A stretch of DNA of 64,000 nt from Myxococcaceae bacterium (GCA_016793095.1 JAEUJQ010000044.1:1-64000), one strand, 5' to 3'; shown: positions 17,859 to 26,925, counted from the first letter of the stretch. The notes: generated by a model from the sequence alone, not told the origin. Numbers and translations: made by a program.

Positions 17859-20800
17859 TCAGGGGGCGCACTCGAACACCGTCTTGCGCAGGTCGCCGTC
17901 CTGCCAGACGAGGCCGATGCTGGTGTCCGTGAGCGGCACCACCGCGACGTCCGTGCGTTGGTCGAACTGCTGGCCGAGGTTGAGATCGTACGTCTGCAAG
18001 CCTGCGTCCGAGGCGAAGACGCCGTACTTGAGGCGCAGCCAGGTGTCCTTGTTGAACACGCCCACGACGCCTGGCCCGGGGAACGCCACACCCGCGGTCG
18101 AGCCGGTGACGTGGCCTGCGCTCGTCGGGGCATTGGTCGACTGCACCTCCTCGAGCGAGCGCCAGCCCTCGAGCGCGCCGTCCTCCGTGATGAGCAGCAC
18201 CTTGAGGTCGTCAACCCCGACCGAGCTGGTGTTCGAGTTGACGACGAGGCGGTACCGCTGCCCATCGAAGACCGGCGCGTCGAGCCTCGGGCGCCGGCCG
18301 TTGAGGGGGGAGGTCGCGCTGTTGAAGCCCCACGTCATCGGCGCGGGCAGACTCGGCGCCGTCAGCGCGAGGTCGTAGATCATCCAGCGCACGTGGGTGG
18401 TGTTGCTGATCGGCGCCTGGGCCTGGTTCACCCAGGCGAACAGCACCGAGCGGCTCCCGACCGCCACTGCCGTCAGCCCGGTGTTGTTGTTGGGCTCGGT
18501 GAGGTTGAGCGAGCTGCGGGCCTCGTTGGGCGGCAGGTTGTAGACGCTGCGCACGCCGTTGACGCCGCCGTCAGGGTTGATCGTCGAGAACCGCAGCTGC
18601 CACGGGGGGTTCGCTCCGATGCCCGCGTTGTCCCACCACGTCGCCACCCATTGGCCGCTCGTGGGGCTGAACGCCAGGGAGGCGCGATCATGGCGCAGCC
18701 CGCCGCCGTTCTGGCTCGTCAGGTCCTCGCAGTAGATGGTGCTGCCCGTCCATGAGGTGTCCGCCCACGCGAGGGTGCCCTGGGTGACAGGCCCGAGCGA
18801 GGTGTCGACGAGGGCGAAGCCGGCGCGCGACGTCCTCACGTCGCCTCCCACGCCCGTCTGGCAGCAGGTGGCGAGCGGGTTCGGGTACGAGGCGAGGAGG
18901 CCGCCGATGGCGATCGTCGAGGCGCCGGTGGCGATGATGGGCCGGGCCGCCTGCTTGCCGTAGAACAGCGGGTTCGGGTTGCAGAACTGCCAGGCGGTCG
19001 TCGACTGCATCACCGGGACCGGACCGGTGACGAGCGTGAACGCGGGCGTCGAGAGCTTGTAGACGTCGATGGAGCCGTTCGTCTGGTGACTGGCCGCCGC
19101 GACGAAGACGTCGGCGCCGACCCGCCTCGCCGACGGGGCGCCTGCGCGGGCGGGGTACAGGCCGCCGGTCGAGAGCACGCCACGCGCGCCCGTGCGCTCG
19201 CGCCACAGCGCCTCATCGACGACGCCATTGCAGTTGTTGTCCTTCCAGTCACAGAGCTCTGGCGCCGAGGGGAAGATCGTGTTGTCGGTGTCGTCGCAGT
19301 CGTCGGCCGAGCCTCCGCACTGGCGCGGGTAGCGACCGTCGCCGTCGAAGTCCACGGCGATCGTCTGGTAGCTGCAGACCCGCAGCACCGCGTCGCAGGT
19401 GTCGCGCGTGCAGGGGTTGGTGTCGTCACAGGGGCTCAGGCCGGCGACGCATCGGCCGGCGCGGCAGGCCTCGGTGCCGTTGCAGAAGTCGTTGTCGATG
19501 CAGTCGATGTCGGCGCGGCAGCCGCCGTCGAGGGGCACGGTGCCGGCGTCCCGCACGCCCGCGTCACTGCCCCCGACGCAGAGGCTCGCGCCGCGGCAGC
19601 GGTTCTGCTGGCAGCACTGGCCCTGGGTGGTGAAGCAGTCCACGTCGCTCAGGCACTCGAAGACGCACACGCCCGAGCCTCCGCAGACGAGGTTGAAGGG
19701 CGCACAGGCCGACTGGAGCGTGCAGGGAGCGCCGTAACCGGTCGGCAGCCCCGCGTCGCCCGCCAGCCCCTGGGGCACGCAGAGGTTCTGTCGGCAGGTG
19801 TAGCTGAGTGGGCAGTCGCGATCGTTCAGGCACTCGGGAATGCAGAAGCCCTGGCTCGAGCAGCGCTCCCCGGGCGCGCACTGGCTGTTGAAGAGACAGC
19901 GGTGGCCGCCGTCGGTGCTCCCGACGACGCCGCCGTCGAAGGGCGGGAAGACGCACGCGCCGCTCTGATCGCAGACGTACCCGCCCGGACAGTCACGCGT
20001 CGCCGTGCACTCGGGAATGCACAGGCCCTGCGGCCCGCACTTCTCACCAAGGCGGCACTGGCTGTTGTAGACGCAGCGGGTGCCCGCGCCGGCGTCGCCG
20101 CTCGCAGCGCCGCCATCGAGGCCGGGCAGCACACACTCGCCACGCGCGTTGCAGACGAAGCCGAAGACGCAGTCGCGGCTCTGGGCGCACTCGGGGATGC
20201 AGACGCTCTGGGCGCAGCGCTGGCCGATCGGACACTGGCTGGTGAAGGTGCAGGTCGTCAGCCCCGCGTCCGCCACCGTGGGGACACAGGCCCCGGCGTC
20301 GGAGCACGCGAAGCCGCTCGAGCAGTCCCGGGCGCCGAGACACTCAGGTGCGCAGGCGCCGTTGGTGCACTTCTCGTTGAGCGCGCACTCGCTGTTCAAG
20401 CGGCACGCCCCTGCGACGGTCGGCCGCCGGCACTCGTACTGCTGGCAGACGAAGCCCGCGCCCAGCACGGCGCAGTCGCGATCGAGGAGGCACTGCTCGA
20501 CACACGCGCCCTGGGCCGAGCAGGTGAGCGGCGTGGGGCACTCGGACGTGTAGCGGCACTCCCGCCCGAGGCCCCCATCGTTGGCGCGGACGACGCAGAC
20601 GCCACGGTCGCAGAGCTGCGAGGTGCTGCAGTCCCGCCCGGTGATGCACTGGGGCCCGCAGAGCCCCCCGATGCAGAAGGCGCCAGCGCCCCCGTCCGCA
20701 CACTGGGAGTTGTACTCGCAGCGCGCGGTGGGGCCGGGCGTCAGCTGGTTCGTCACGCAGCGCCCGAAGCTGCAGGTCGCGTCGGTCGGGCAGTCTGGTT

Positions 20801-21296
20801 GACCGAAGCACTCGGGCGCACAGGAGCCGGCGCGGCAGGCGAGGAAGAGCCCTCCGTCCGTCTGGGGGCAGTCGCTGTTGCGCTGGCACGTCTGTCGCGC
20901 GGGCGGAAAGCCGCCGTCGGCGGTGGTGCTCTCGGGCCACACGCACTGGTTCGCCACGCAGCGCTGGCCCTGCGCGCAGTCTGACAGCCCCAGGCAGCCC
21001 TTGCGGCACGTGAAGTCGTCGCCGCACAGCATGCCTGCAGGGCAGGGCAGATCGCGGCACGACAGCTGCGTACAGACGAGGGTCGGCGGATCGCCCTGGG
21101 CCTGGCAGTCGGAGCCCATCGGGCAGTCACGCCCCGTCGTGCAGGGCTGGTGACACCGACGGAAGACGCAGACGAGCGGGGCCTGGCAGTCGGAGTTGAG
21201 CAGGCACCCCTCGGCCAGCTTCGACGGCGCGCGCTCATCGCGCGTCACACAGGACAGCAGGAGGAGCGCGATGGCTCCGGAACACAGCGTGCGCAT
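17859..21296 (-). CDS. Giant Cys-rich lipoprotein with MopE-type metal-binding motif
   Basis: The 1145-residue lipoprotein has lipobox Cys16 (LLLSC). Residues about 30-570 hold some ten to twelve repeats of about 45 residues, each with the pattern C-x-N/S-x-x-C ... C-x-x-x-x-C ... RDC-x-x-G-x-x-C, joined by DGG linkers. Next comes a MopE-type segment (FDGDGRYPRQC, DDCDDTD, LCDWKDNNCNG), known in other proteins for Ca/Cu binding. The C-terminal 400 residues look like a beta-rich (propeller-like) extracellular domain. Function unknown; probably a surface or adhesion protein. I start at ATG 21296, where the signal peptide begins; the frame is open further upstream but not protein-like. It shares a 272-bp divergent region with the first GAF gene. 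Confidence 0.85.
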   Translation of the reverse strand: MRTLCSGAIALLLLSCVTRDERAPSKLAEGCLLNSDCQAPLVCVFRRCHQPCTTGRDCPMGSDCQAQGDPPTLVCTQLSCRDLPCPAGMLCGDDFTCRKGCLGLSDCAQGQRCVANQCVWPESTTADGGFPPARQTCQRNSDCPQTDGGLFLACRAGSCAPECFGQPDCPTDATCSFGRCVTNQLTPGPTARCEYNSQCADGGAGAFCIGGLCGPQCITGRDCSTSQLCDRGVCVVRANDGGLGRECRYTSECPTPLTCSAQGACVEQCLLDRDCAVLGAGFVCQQYECRRPTVAGACRLNSECALNEKCTNGACAPECLGARDCSSGFACSDAGACVPTVADAGLTTCTFTSQCPIGQRCAQSVCIPECAQSRDCVFGFVCNARGECVLPGLDGGAASGDAGAGTRCVYNSQCRLGEKCGPQGLCIPECTATRDCPGGYVCDQSGACVFPPFDGGVVGSTDGGHRCLFNSQCAPGERCSSQGFCIPECLNDRDCPLSYTCRQNLCVPQGLAGDAGLPTGYGAPCTLQSACAPFNLVCGGSGVCVFECLSDVDCFTTQGQCCQQNRCRGASLCVGGSDAGVRDAGTVPLDGGCRADIDCIDNDFCNGTEACRAGRCVAGLSPCDDTNPCTRDTCDAVLRVCSYQTIAVDFDGDGRYPRQCGGSADDCDDTDNTIFPSAPELCDWKDNNCNGVVDEALWRERTGARGVLSTGGLYPARAGAPSARRVGADVFVAAASHQTNGSIDVYKLSTPAFTLVTGPVPVMQSTTAWQFCNPNPLFYGKQAARPIIATGASTIAIGGLLASYPNPLATCCQTGVGGDVRTSRAGFALVDTSLGPVTQGTLAWADTSWTGSTIYCEDLTSQNGGGLRHDRASLAFSPTSGQWVATWWDNAGIGANPPWQLRFSTINPDGGVNGVRSVYNLPPNEARSSLNLTEPNNNTGLTAVAVGSRSVLFAWVNQAQAPISNTTHVRWMIYDLALTAPSLPAPMTWGFNSATSPLNGRRPRLDAPVFDGQRYRLVVNSNTSSVGVDDLKVLLITEDGALEGWRSLEEVQSTNAPTSAGHVTGSTAGVAFPGPGVVGVFNKDTWLRLKYGVFASDAGLQTYDLNLGQQFDQRTDVAVVPLTDTSIGLVWQDGDLRKTVFECAP

Positions 21297-21568
21297 GCGA
21301 AGCCCCCGGACACAGTTGGTGCCTGCGTTCAGCCTAGCGCGCACCCGGCGTTGACACGCGGTGCTTCTTTGCGAGCGCCGAGCTGTCGCCGCCCGGTTCT
21401 CCATGGCCGACGCCAACCCGTAGAGCAGCACCACCGGCGGGGGGCTGGCCACCTCGAGTAGGGCCCGGCGTGCCCGCGGGCGACCAGGTGCACTCTCGAG
21501 CGGCGATCCGCTGGCATGATTCGGTCCCGCTGAGTAGCGTTTCCCCGGTCGCACCCTGAAGGCGCCCC

Positions 21569-22717
21569 ATGAGAGAGCGAATCGACGCGTTGGAGGGGAT
21601 CGAGCGCGACTGGGCTGCCTACGACGGCGAGGTCCTGTCCGGCGCTGATGACCCGACGCTGCAGACGATCGTGAGCGAGCTGGCCGCCGAGCTCGAGGTT
21701 CCGATCGCGATGGTGTCTCTGGTCTTGCGGAGGACGCAGTTGTTCCGTGCCCACGTGGGCCTCAGCGGCGAGCTCGAGCGGCTCCACGCGACGGACCGCG
21801 ACGTGTCGTTCTGTCAGTTCGTGGTTCGCGACGGGCAACGGTTCGAGGTGAACGACGCCCAGACGGACGACCGCGTGCCGCAGACCCTGGTTCGGACGCT
21901 CGGCGTTCGCGCCTATCTCGGCTTCCCGCTGAAGGTCGGAGACGTGATCGTCGGCTCGCTGTGTGGAGTCGACACGCGGGCCCGTTCCTTCACCGACGCG
22001 CAGAAGGTACGGCTCGCTGCGTTGGCGGCGCAGGCTCAGGCGCGCCTCGCCGAGCTGGGACGGGCCCCCCGCGCTCCAGCTCCGGTCGTCGCCAGCGCGA
22101 TGCAGCCCGCGATCGCCGAGCTGAGGAACGTGGTCGCCCCGCTCGTCTCCGGAGTGCCTGCGGCGCGGGTGGCGAGCGAAGAGCTCAAGGTCGCCCTCCG
22201 CGCCCGGGGAGCGCTGCCTGAATGGGCGACGCGGACCGCCGAGGCCGCGAGCGATCTGGGCGAGATCCTCGGTGAGATGGCGGACGCCACCAACCGGCTC
22301 CGGCCGATTCTGCAGGCCGTGCAACGCACCGTGGGAGAGGCGACCCGCGCGACGACCGCGGAAGAGACCGTTCACCTCGCGGTCGAGATCGCGCGGCACC
22401 ACCTCCGCCACGTCGGAGGCGTGAGCCTCGGGCGCGTGCCCGGCGACGCGCTGAAGGCGCCCGTGGGCGTCGCGGTGAGCGCGGCTGCGGCGCTGCTCTC
22501 GTCCCTGGGGCTCGCCCTGCAGAACGCCGGGCGTCGGTCGGGCGTCAACGTGCTGGCCGAGCGCAGCGGCGAGGTCGTGGCGATTCGCTTCAGCGCCGAC
22601 GTGCCCGCCGATGTCTTGAAGCGGTGCGCCGACGAGGTCGCCGTTCACTTCCCTCAGGGAGACCCCGCCATCTCCGCCTCGGGATCGGCGCTTTCCCTCG
22701 TCTTCGCCCTTGGTTGA
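21569..22717 (+). CDS. GAF-domain protein with degenerate histidine-kinase-like half (copy 1)
   Basis: The 382-residue soluble protein has a GAF domain at about 20-165, with the typical DRDVSFCQFVV, D-x-x-x-DDR and GSLCGVDTRAR motifs. The C-terminal half (about 175-382) is helical and resembles a kinase dimerisation plus ATPase region, but the H-box reads A-E-L-R-N and has Ala where the phospho-His should be; I see no N-box or G-box. A signal-sensing, non-kinase regulator is likely. SD-like GAAGG precedes the ATG at 21569. The next gene is a close paralog, 89 bp downstream. Confidence 0.82.
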   Translation: MRERIDALEGIERDWAAYDGEVLSGADDPTLQTIVSELAAELEVPIAMVSLVLRRTQLFRAHVGLSGELERLHATDRDVSFCQFVVRDGQRFEVNDAQTDDRVPQTLVRTLGVRAYLGFPLKVGDVIVGSLCGVDTRARSFTDAQKVRLAALAAQAQARLAELGRAPRAPAPVVASAMQPAIAELRNVVAPLVSGVPAARVASEELKVALRARGALPEWATRTAEAASDLGEILGEMADATNRLRPILQAVQRTVGEATRATTAEETVHLAVEIARHHLRHVGGVSLGRVPGDALKAPVGVAVSAAAALLSSLGLALQNAGRRSGVNVLAERSGEVVAIRFSADVPADVLKRCADEVAVHFPQGDPAISASGSALSLVFALG

Positions 22718-22729
22718 GCTGTGCGACAG

Positions 22730-22751
22730 GGTGTCAGGTCGGACTGACACC
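22730..22751. promoter_or_regulatory. Perfect 8-bp inverted repeat between the GAF paralogs
   Basis: GGTGTCAG (22730-22737) and CTGACACC (22744-22751) pair perfectly around a 6-nt loop, 13 nt after the first GAF gene and 55 nt before the second. There is no U-tract, so an operator or processing hairpin is as likely as a terminator. Confidence 0.4.
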
Positions 22752-22806
22752 GGCCTGGCGAAGATCGGCGGGCAGCGTCCGAGCGATTCCGATACGTTGT
22801 CGTCCG

Positions 22807-23958
22807 ATGCCCCTGAGAATCGATGCGTTGGAGAACCGCGACCGCGACTGGTCGGCCTACAGCGGGGACGTGCTCTCAGTCAGTGACGATCCGAGGCTGC
22901 AGGCGATCGTGCAGCAGCTCGCCGCCGAGCTCGACGTGCCGATGGCGACGGTGACGCTCGTCTTGCAGCGCGTCGGGCTGTTCCGGGCGCACTTCGGCCT
23001 GTCGGGCGATCTGGACCGGCTGCGGGGCATGGACCGCGACGTGACGTTCTGCCAGTTCGTCGTGCGCGACGGCGAGCGGTTCGAGGTGAAGGACGCTGCG
23101 GTCGATGATCGGGTGCCGAAGACCCTGGTCGAGACCTTCGGGGTCCGCTCCTACGTCGGCTTTCCGGTGAAGGTCGGTCCGACGGTGGTGGGCTCGCTGT
23201 GTGGCGCCGACGTCAAGCCGCGCACCTTCACCCCCGCGCAGGCGGCGCGGATCGAAGAGCTCGCGGGGCGCGTCTCTGAACGGTTGACCGAGCTCGCCAG
23301 CCATCGGGACCGGGTGCCCGCATCCGCGGTGGCGAGCGCGATGCAGCCGGCCCTCGCCGAGCTGAGGAACGTGCTCTCTCCGCTCGTCTCAGGCGTGTCC
23401 GTCGCCCGCATCGCGGCCGAGGAGCTCAAGCTGGTGCTCCGTGCGCAAGGCGCGCTGCCCGAGTGGGCCTCGCACGCGGGAGAGGCGGCGAACGATCTCG
23501 GAGACGTGCTCGGTGACATGTCCGAGGCGGCCGATCGGGTGCGACCGATCCTCCACGCGGTGCAGCGCATGGTGGGAGAGGCGACGCGAGCGACCACCGC
23601 CGACGAGACGGTTCGGCTGGCGGTGGAGATCGCGCAGCACCACCTGCGGCACGTCGGCGGCGCGAAGGTGGGCGAGGCGCCGGCCGACACGCTGCGGGCG
23701 CCGGTGGGCGTCGCGGTGAGCATCGTCGCTGCGCTGCTGTCGACCCTCGGTCTGTCGCTGCAGAGCGCCGGGCTGCGCTCTGGGGTGAGCGTTCGCGCCG
23801 AGCGCACCGGCGCAGTCGTCACCGTGCACGTGAGCACCGCGCTGCCCCCTGCGCAGGTGCAGCGGTGCGTGGACGAGGTGGCGGGTCACTTCCCCGATCA
23901 CGATCCAGCGCTCTCGGCTTCGGGGTCGGCGGTCGCCGTCGTCTTCCAGCTCGCCTGA
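22807..23958 (+). CDS. GAF-domain protein with degenerate histidine-kinase-like half (copy 2)
   Basis: The 383-residue tandem paralog of the preceding gene is collinear along its whole length: RIDALE at the start, the GAF core with DRDVTFCQFVV, and the AELRN motif (again no His) in the second half. Both copies end in a similar A-S-GSA pattern. The two keep the same degenerate positions, which argues that the loss of the phospho-His came before duplication. The ATG at 22807 aligns with copy 1's start; a longer in-frame ORF upstream is the tail of copy 1 read in another frame. Likely partners of a signalling pathway that is not in this window. Confidence 0.82.
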   Translation: MPLRIDALENRDRDWSAYSGDVLSVSDDPRLQAIVQQLAAELDVPMATVTLVLQRVGLFRAHFGLSGDLDRLRGMDRDVTFCQFVVRDGERFEVKDAAVDDRVPKTLVETFGVRSYVGFPVKVGPTVVGSLCGADVKPRTFTPAQAARIEELAGRVSERLTELASHRDRVPASAVASAMQPALAELRNVLSPLVSGVSVARIAAEELKLVLRAQGALPEWASHAGEAANDLGDVLGDMSEAADRVRPILHAVQRMVGEATRATTADETVRLAVEIAQHHLRHVGGAKVGEAPADTLRAPVGVAVSIVAALLSTLGLSLQSAGLRSGVSVRAERTGAVVTVHVSTALPPAQVQRCVDEVAGHFPDHDPALSASGSAVAVVFQLA

Positions 23959-23983
23959 GCTCCGCCTTTCGAGGTCAGTTGCG

Positions 23984-24014
23984 GGGGCTTCCCTCTGTCC
24001 GGTAGGGGAGCCCC
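23984..24014 (+). promoter_or_regulatory. 11-bp hairpin covering the dusB ribosome-binding site
   Basis: GGGGCTTCCCT (23984-23994) pairs with AGGGGAGCCCC (24004-24014), with one G-U pair and a 9-nt loop. The right arm contains the AGGGGAG Shine-Dalgarno sequence and ends at the base before the dusB ATG. If it forms, it would hide the ribosome site; it could also serve as a weak terminator for the GAF gene ending at 23958. Confidence 0.5.
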
Positions 24015-25082
24015 ATGTTGCCGATCGGTCCGTACGCCCTGAAGAACCGCTTCATCCTCGCGCCGATGGCCGGGGTGTCGGAGATGCCCTTCCGCACCAT
24101 CGCCTTCGAGCAGGGCGCGGCGCTGTGCCCGACCGAGCTGGTGAGCGCGCAGGGCCTGTTCCGAATCAACACCCGCACGCTGCGCTATCTGCGGTTCAAC
24201 GCGAAGGTGGAGCGCCCGTACTCGCTGCAGATCTTCGGCGGCGAGCCCGAGGTGATGGCGCAGGCGGCGGTGATCGGGAAGCAGCACGGCGCGCAGATCA
24301 TCGATCTCAACATGGGCTGCCCCGTGAAGAAGGTGACGAAGAGCGGCGCCGGGTCTGCGCTCATGTGCGACCCGCCGCGCGCAGGTCTGCTGGTGAAGCT
24401 GATCCGCGAGGCGACGGGGCTGCCGGTGACCGCGAAGATCCGGTCCGGCTGGGACTCGACCAACCGCAACTTCCTCGAGATGGCCGACGCGCTCGGGAAG
24501 GAAGGCGTGGCCGCGCTCGCCGTGCACCCGCGCACCCGCGCCCAGGGCTACTCCGGCAAGGCCGACTGGAGCGTCATCGCCTCGCTCAAGCGGCACGTGG
24601 GCAACGCCTTCCCTATCATCGGCAACGGGGACGTGAAGACCGTCGAAGACGCGACGCGCATGCTCGAGACGACGGGCTGCGACTACGTGATGATCGGCCG
24701 CGGCGCCCTGGGGAACCCGTGGCTGTTCCGTGAGCTGCTCGGCGGGCCGAAGCCCACGCGCGAGGAGCGGGCCACGCTGGTGCTGCGCCACTTCCGCGAA
24801 CACCTGGCCTTCGTCGCGCACGAGCGGGTGAGCCGCGAGAAGCTGTCACCCGAAGAAGAGGCCCAGCGGGCCGAGCGGGCGGCCGTGCACAACTTCCGAA
24901 AGCACCTCGCCTGGTACGCGCATGGGCTCGCGGGCGCCTCGCACTTCCGCAACCTCGTCAACCGCCTCGACACGAAGGCCGAGGTCGAGAGCGCCGTGGA
25001 GCAGTTCTTCCTCGGCGCCGAGCGCGATGTTCACGCGCCGCCTGAGGAGTACGACGTGGACTATCGGACCGCGCTCGGTTGA
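24015..25082 (+). CDS. dusB: tRNA-dihydrouridine synthase B
   Basis: The 355-residue FMN enzyme reduces uridines in the tRNA D-loop. The TIM-barrel opens with IGPYALKNRFILAPMAGVSE. The catalytic Cys102 lies in NMGCPVKKV, the phosphate/FMN-binding parts are in HPRTRAQGYSG and GNGDV, and the MIGRGALGNPWLF motif is followed by a helical tRNA-binding domain. Length is normal. The ATG at 24015 directly follows a strong but hairpin-masked AGGGGAG. The converging small gene ends 3 bp after the stop. Confidence 0.96.
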   Translation: MLPIGPYALKNRFILAPMAGVSEMPFRTIAFEQGAALCPTELVSAQGLFRINTRTLRYLRFNAKVERPYSLQIFGGEPEVMAQAAVIGKQHGAQIIDLNMGCPVKKVTKSGAGSALMCDPPRAGLLVKLIREATGLPVTAKIRSGWDSTNRNFLEMADALGKEGVAALAVHPRTRAQGYSGKADWSVIASLKRHVGNAFPIIGNGDVKTVEDATRMLETTGCDYVMIGRGALGNPWLFRELLGGPKPTREERATLVLRHFREHLAFVAHERVSREKLSPEEEAQRAERAAVHNFRKHLAWYAHGLAGASHFRNLVNRLDTKAEVESAVEQFFLGAERDVHAPPEEYDVDYRTALG

Positions 25083-25085
25083 CCG

Positions 25086-25379
25086 TCACTCGCCGAACTG
25101 CGCCTCGACGCGGCCGTCTTCACAGACGGTGATGAAGGTGGTGCCGCCCTTCGCGCGCGGAACCTGCCACCGCAACTTCCAGCAGCGGCCGGTCGTCTTC
25201 GGGTCGGCGCCCGTCCGGTCGAACTCAGCGGCCTCGAGGTACTGGCGCGAGAGATCGATCTTCTTGTCCTTCGCGTGGGTCTTTGCCTTCACGATCGCCT
25301 CCTCCATCGTGAGGTGGGGGGCGTCGCCGGCAGCGCCGGGCGTACCGAGGAGGACGAGGGCGGCGAGGGTCGAGAGCAT
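25086..25379 (-). CDS. Small secreted protein of unknown function
   Basis: The 97-residue product has a signal peptide (about 1-18, ending AAGDA). Its mature domain of about 75 residues starts with a helix (MEEAIVKAKTHAKDKKIDL) followed by strands with a Cys pair (GRCWKLRW ... VCEDG). The size, helix-then-sheet order and final strand FITVCEDGRV recall PepSY/small periplasmic folds, but I cannot assign a family. The start is the ATG at 25379. Confidence 0.65.
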   Translation of the reverse strand: MLSTLAALVLLGTPGAAGDAPHLTMEEAIVKAKTHAKDKKIDLSRQYLEAAEFDRTGADPKTTGRCWKLRWQVPRAKGGTTFITVCEDGRVEAQFGE

Positions 25380-25507
25380 GCGGGCATCTGAGCGTTCGCG
25401 CGCGTGACGCGCAAGGCGGCCCCGGGCTGGTTCAGTCTGTCCCGCTGGACGGCGCGCAACGGCGGGGGCGCTGTGGCATCAGAGCGCCACACGAAAGGAC
25501 GAACACC

Positions 25508-25930
25508 ATGACGACGGACACGGCGGGCTCGGCAGCACCACCGAAGGGCCTTCACCTCGGGGCGTGGGCTGCCCAGGCGTTGCTTGCGCTCGCGTTCCTT
25601 ACCGCGGGAGCGATGAAGCTCGCAGCGCCGCTCGACGAGCTGGCGAAGAACATGGCGTGGATCCCTCATGTGCCGGGCTGGCTGGTGCGGTTCATCGGCG
25701 CGAGCGAGGTGCTCGGCGCGCTCGGGTTGATTCTGCCCGCGGCGACGCGCATCAAGCCGGTGCTCACGCCCATCGCCGCCGCGCTGCTCGTCGTGGTGAT
25801 GGTGCTGGGCGCCGCCACCCACGTCGCGATCGGCGAGGCCGAGCGGATCGTCGTGAATGCAGTGATGGGCGGCCTCGCGGCCTTCGTCGCGTGGGCGCGG
25901 TTCAAGCCGGCGGCGATCGCGGGGAAGTGA
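25508..25930 (+). CDS. DoxX-like four-helix membrane protein
   Basis: The 140-residue protein has four hydrophobic helices (about 18-36, 52-78, 83-105 and 110-128) and the DoxX signature: F-L-x-A-G-x-x-K-L near the start and F-I-G-x-S/A-E-x-L-G-A-L-G in the middle. DoxX-like proteins are linked to thiosulfate oxidation in archaea and to redox stress in bacteria; the role here is unknown. AAAGGACG lies upstream of the ATG. Its last 29 bp overlap the converging AAA gene. Confidence 0.85.
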   Translation: MTTDTAGSAAPPKGLHLGAWAAQALLALAFLTAGAMKLAAPLDELAKNMAWIPHVPGWLVRFIGASEVLGALGLILPAATRIKPVLTPIAAALLVVVMVLGAATHVAIGEAERIVVNAVMGGLAAFVAWARFKPAAIAGK

Positions 25931-26918
25931 AGGGCGCCGCGTCGCTGGTGGCGGTGCCGTCTTCGTGCAGGGCGACCCGCAGCTCGAAGCGGCGCAGGAA
26001 CGCCTCGTCGAGCAGCTCGGGCCGGCTCGTCGTCGCGAGGAAGAGCACCCGCGGCGGCATCGGCGTCAGGCCCTCGAGGCGGTTGTTGAGCTCGAGCAGG
26101 GTGGTGGCGCGCTCGTCGACGAGGCCCTTCTCGTCGGGCAGGACGCGTCGGGTCGCAAAGGCGTCGACGTCGTCGATGGCCACGATGCAGGGCTGCGAGG
26201 CGGTGGCGACCTCGAACACCCTGCGCATCCGCGCCGCGCCGACCCCGACGAAGACCTCGACGAACCGGGAGCCGGGCAGGGCGTAGAGGGGCAGCCCCGC
26301 GTCGAACGCGGTGCCCTTGAGCAGCGACGTCTTCCCGGTTCCGGCGGGGCCGGTGATGAGGATGCGCCTCGGTCCTGGAGCGGCCGCCTGCGCGGCCTTC
26401 GCGGCGTCGAGCAGTTGCTGCCTCGCCGCTTCCAGCCCTCGGAGCGTCACCGGCTGCAGGTTCGCGACCGGCGCCGGCTCGAACTTCAGCAGGTCGGTGC
26501 CCTTCGACTGGAAGTTGCGCATGAAGAAGAGGAAGAAGACGAACAGCAGCAGGATCGGAACGAACTGAGTCACGATCCCCGACCAGAGGCCGCTGCCCTC
26601 GTCCTTGAACACGACGGCCGCCCCACGGGTCTGCAGCGAGGTGAACCGGCCGAGCGGCTGCTTCCCGGTCTGAAAGCGGGTGCCGTCGCGCATCCGCACC
26701 GTGCCCCGCGCGTCGCCGCCCTCGACCGTGACGTCCACCCGCTCCACCCCGTCGAGCTCGACCGCCTCTTCGAGCGCCGTCCAGGCGAGCAGCGCGGCGT
26801 CGTCGTCGCGCGTCTGGAACACCCGGTACAAGCCCACGAACAGGACCATCAGCACCAGCCACAGGATCAGCGTCTTGTACCGGGAGCGCACGACACCTTC
26901 ATGCCCCGAGCCGGGCAC
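25902..26918 (-). CDS. FtsH-like membrane AAA protein lacking the peptidase domain
   Basis: The 338-residue protein matches the front of FtsH. Two membrane helices (about 17-34 and 118-133) flank a small periplasmic domain. The AAA core has Walker A GPAGTGKT (190-197), Walker B IVAIDDVDA with Asp250 in place of the catalytic Glu, the pore motif FVGVG (223-227), and an SRH-like ATTSRPELLDEAFLRRFE. It stops soon after, with no lid and no M41 HEXXH zinc protease. The tail is Ser/Pro-rich. The start is GTG at 26918, or a GTG at 26891 with a better GAAGG. It lies 7 nt behind the PaaK-like gene, so they likely share a transcript. The Walker B change suggests slow or absent ATP hydrolysis. Confidence 0.85.
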   Translation of the reverse strand: MPGSGHEGVVRSRYKTLILWLVLMVLFVGLYRVFQTRDDDAALLAWTALEEAVELDGVERVDVTVEGGDARGTVRMRDGTRFQTGKQPLGRFTSLQTRGAAVVFKDEGSGLWSGIVTQFVPILLLFVFFLFFMRNFQSKGTDLLKFEPAPVANLQPVTLRGLEAARQQLLDAAKAAQAAAPGPRRILITGPAGTGKTSLLKGTAFDAGLPLYALPGSRFVEVFVGVGAARMRRVFEVATASQPCIVAIDDVDAFATRRVLPDEKGLVDERATTLLELNNRLEGLTPMPPRVLFLATTSRPELLDEAFLRRFELRVALHEDGTATSDAAPFTSPRSPPA

Positions 26919-26925
26919 GAAGTCG

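Noticed and set aside
21351-21568. Promoters for the first GAF gene: TTGACA at 21351 and a TGGCAT sigma-54-like box near 21515
   Set aside because: TTGACA has no -10 at 16-19 nt; TGGCAT lacks the -12 GC element at the right distance.
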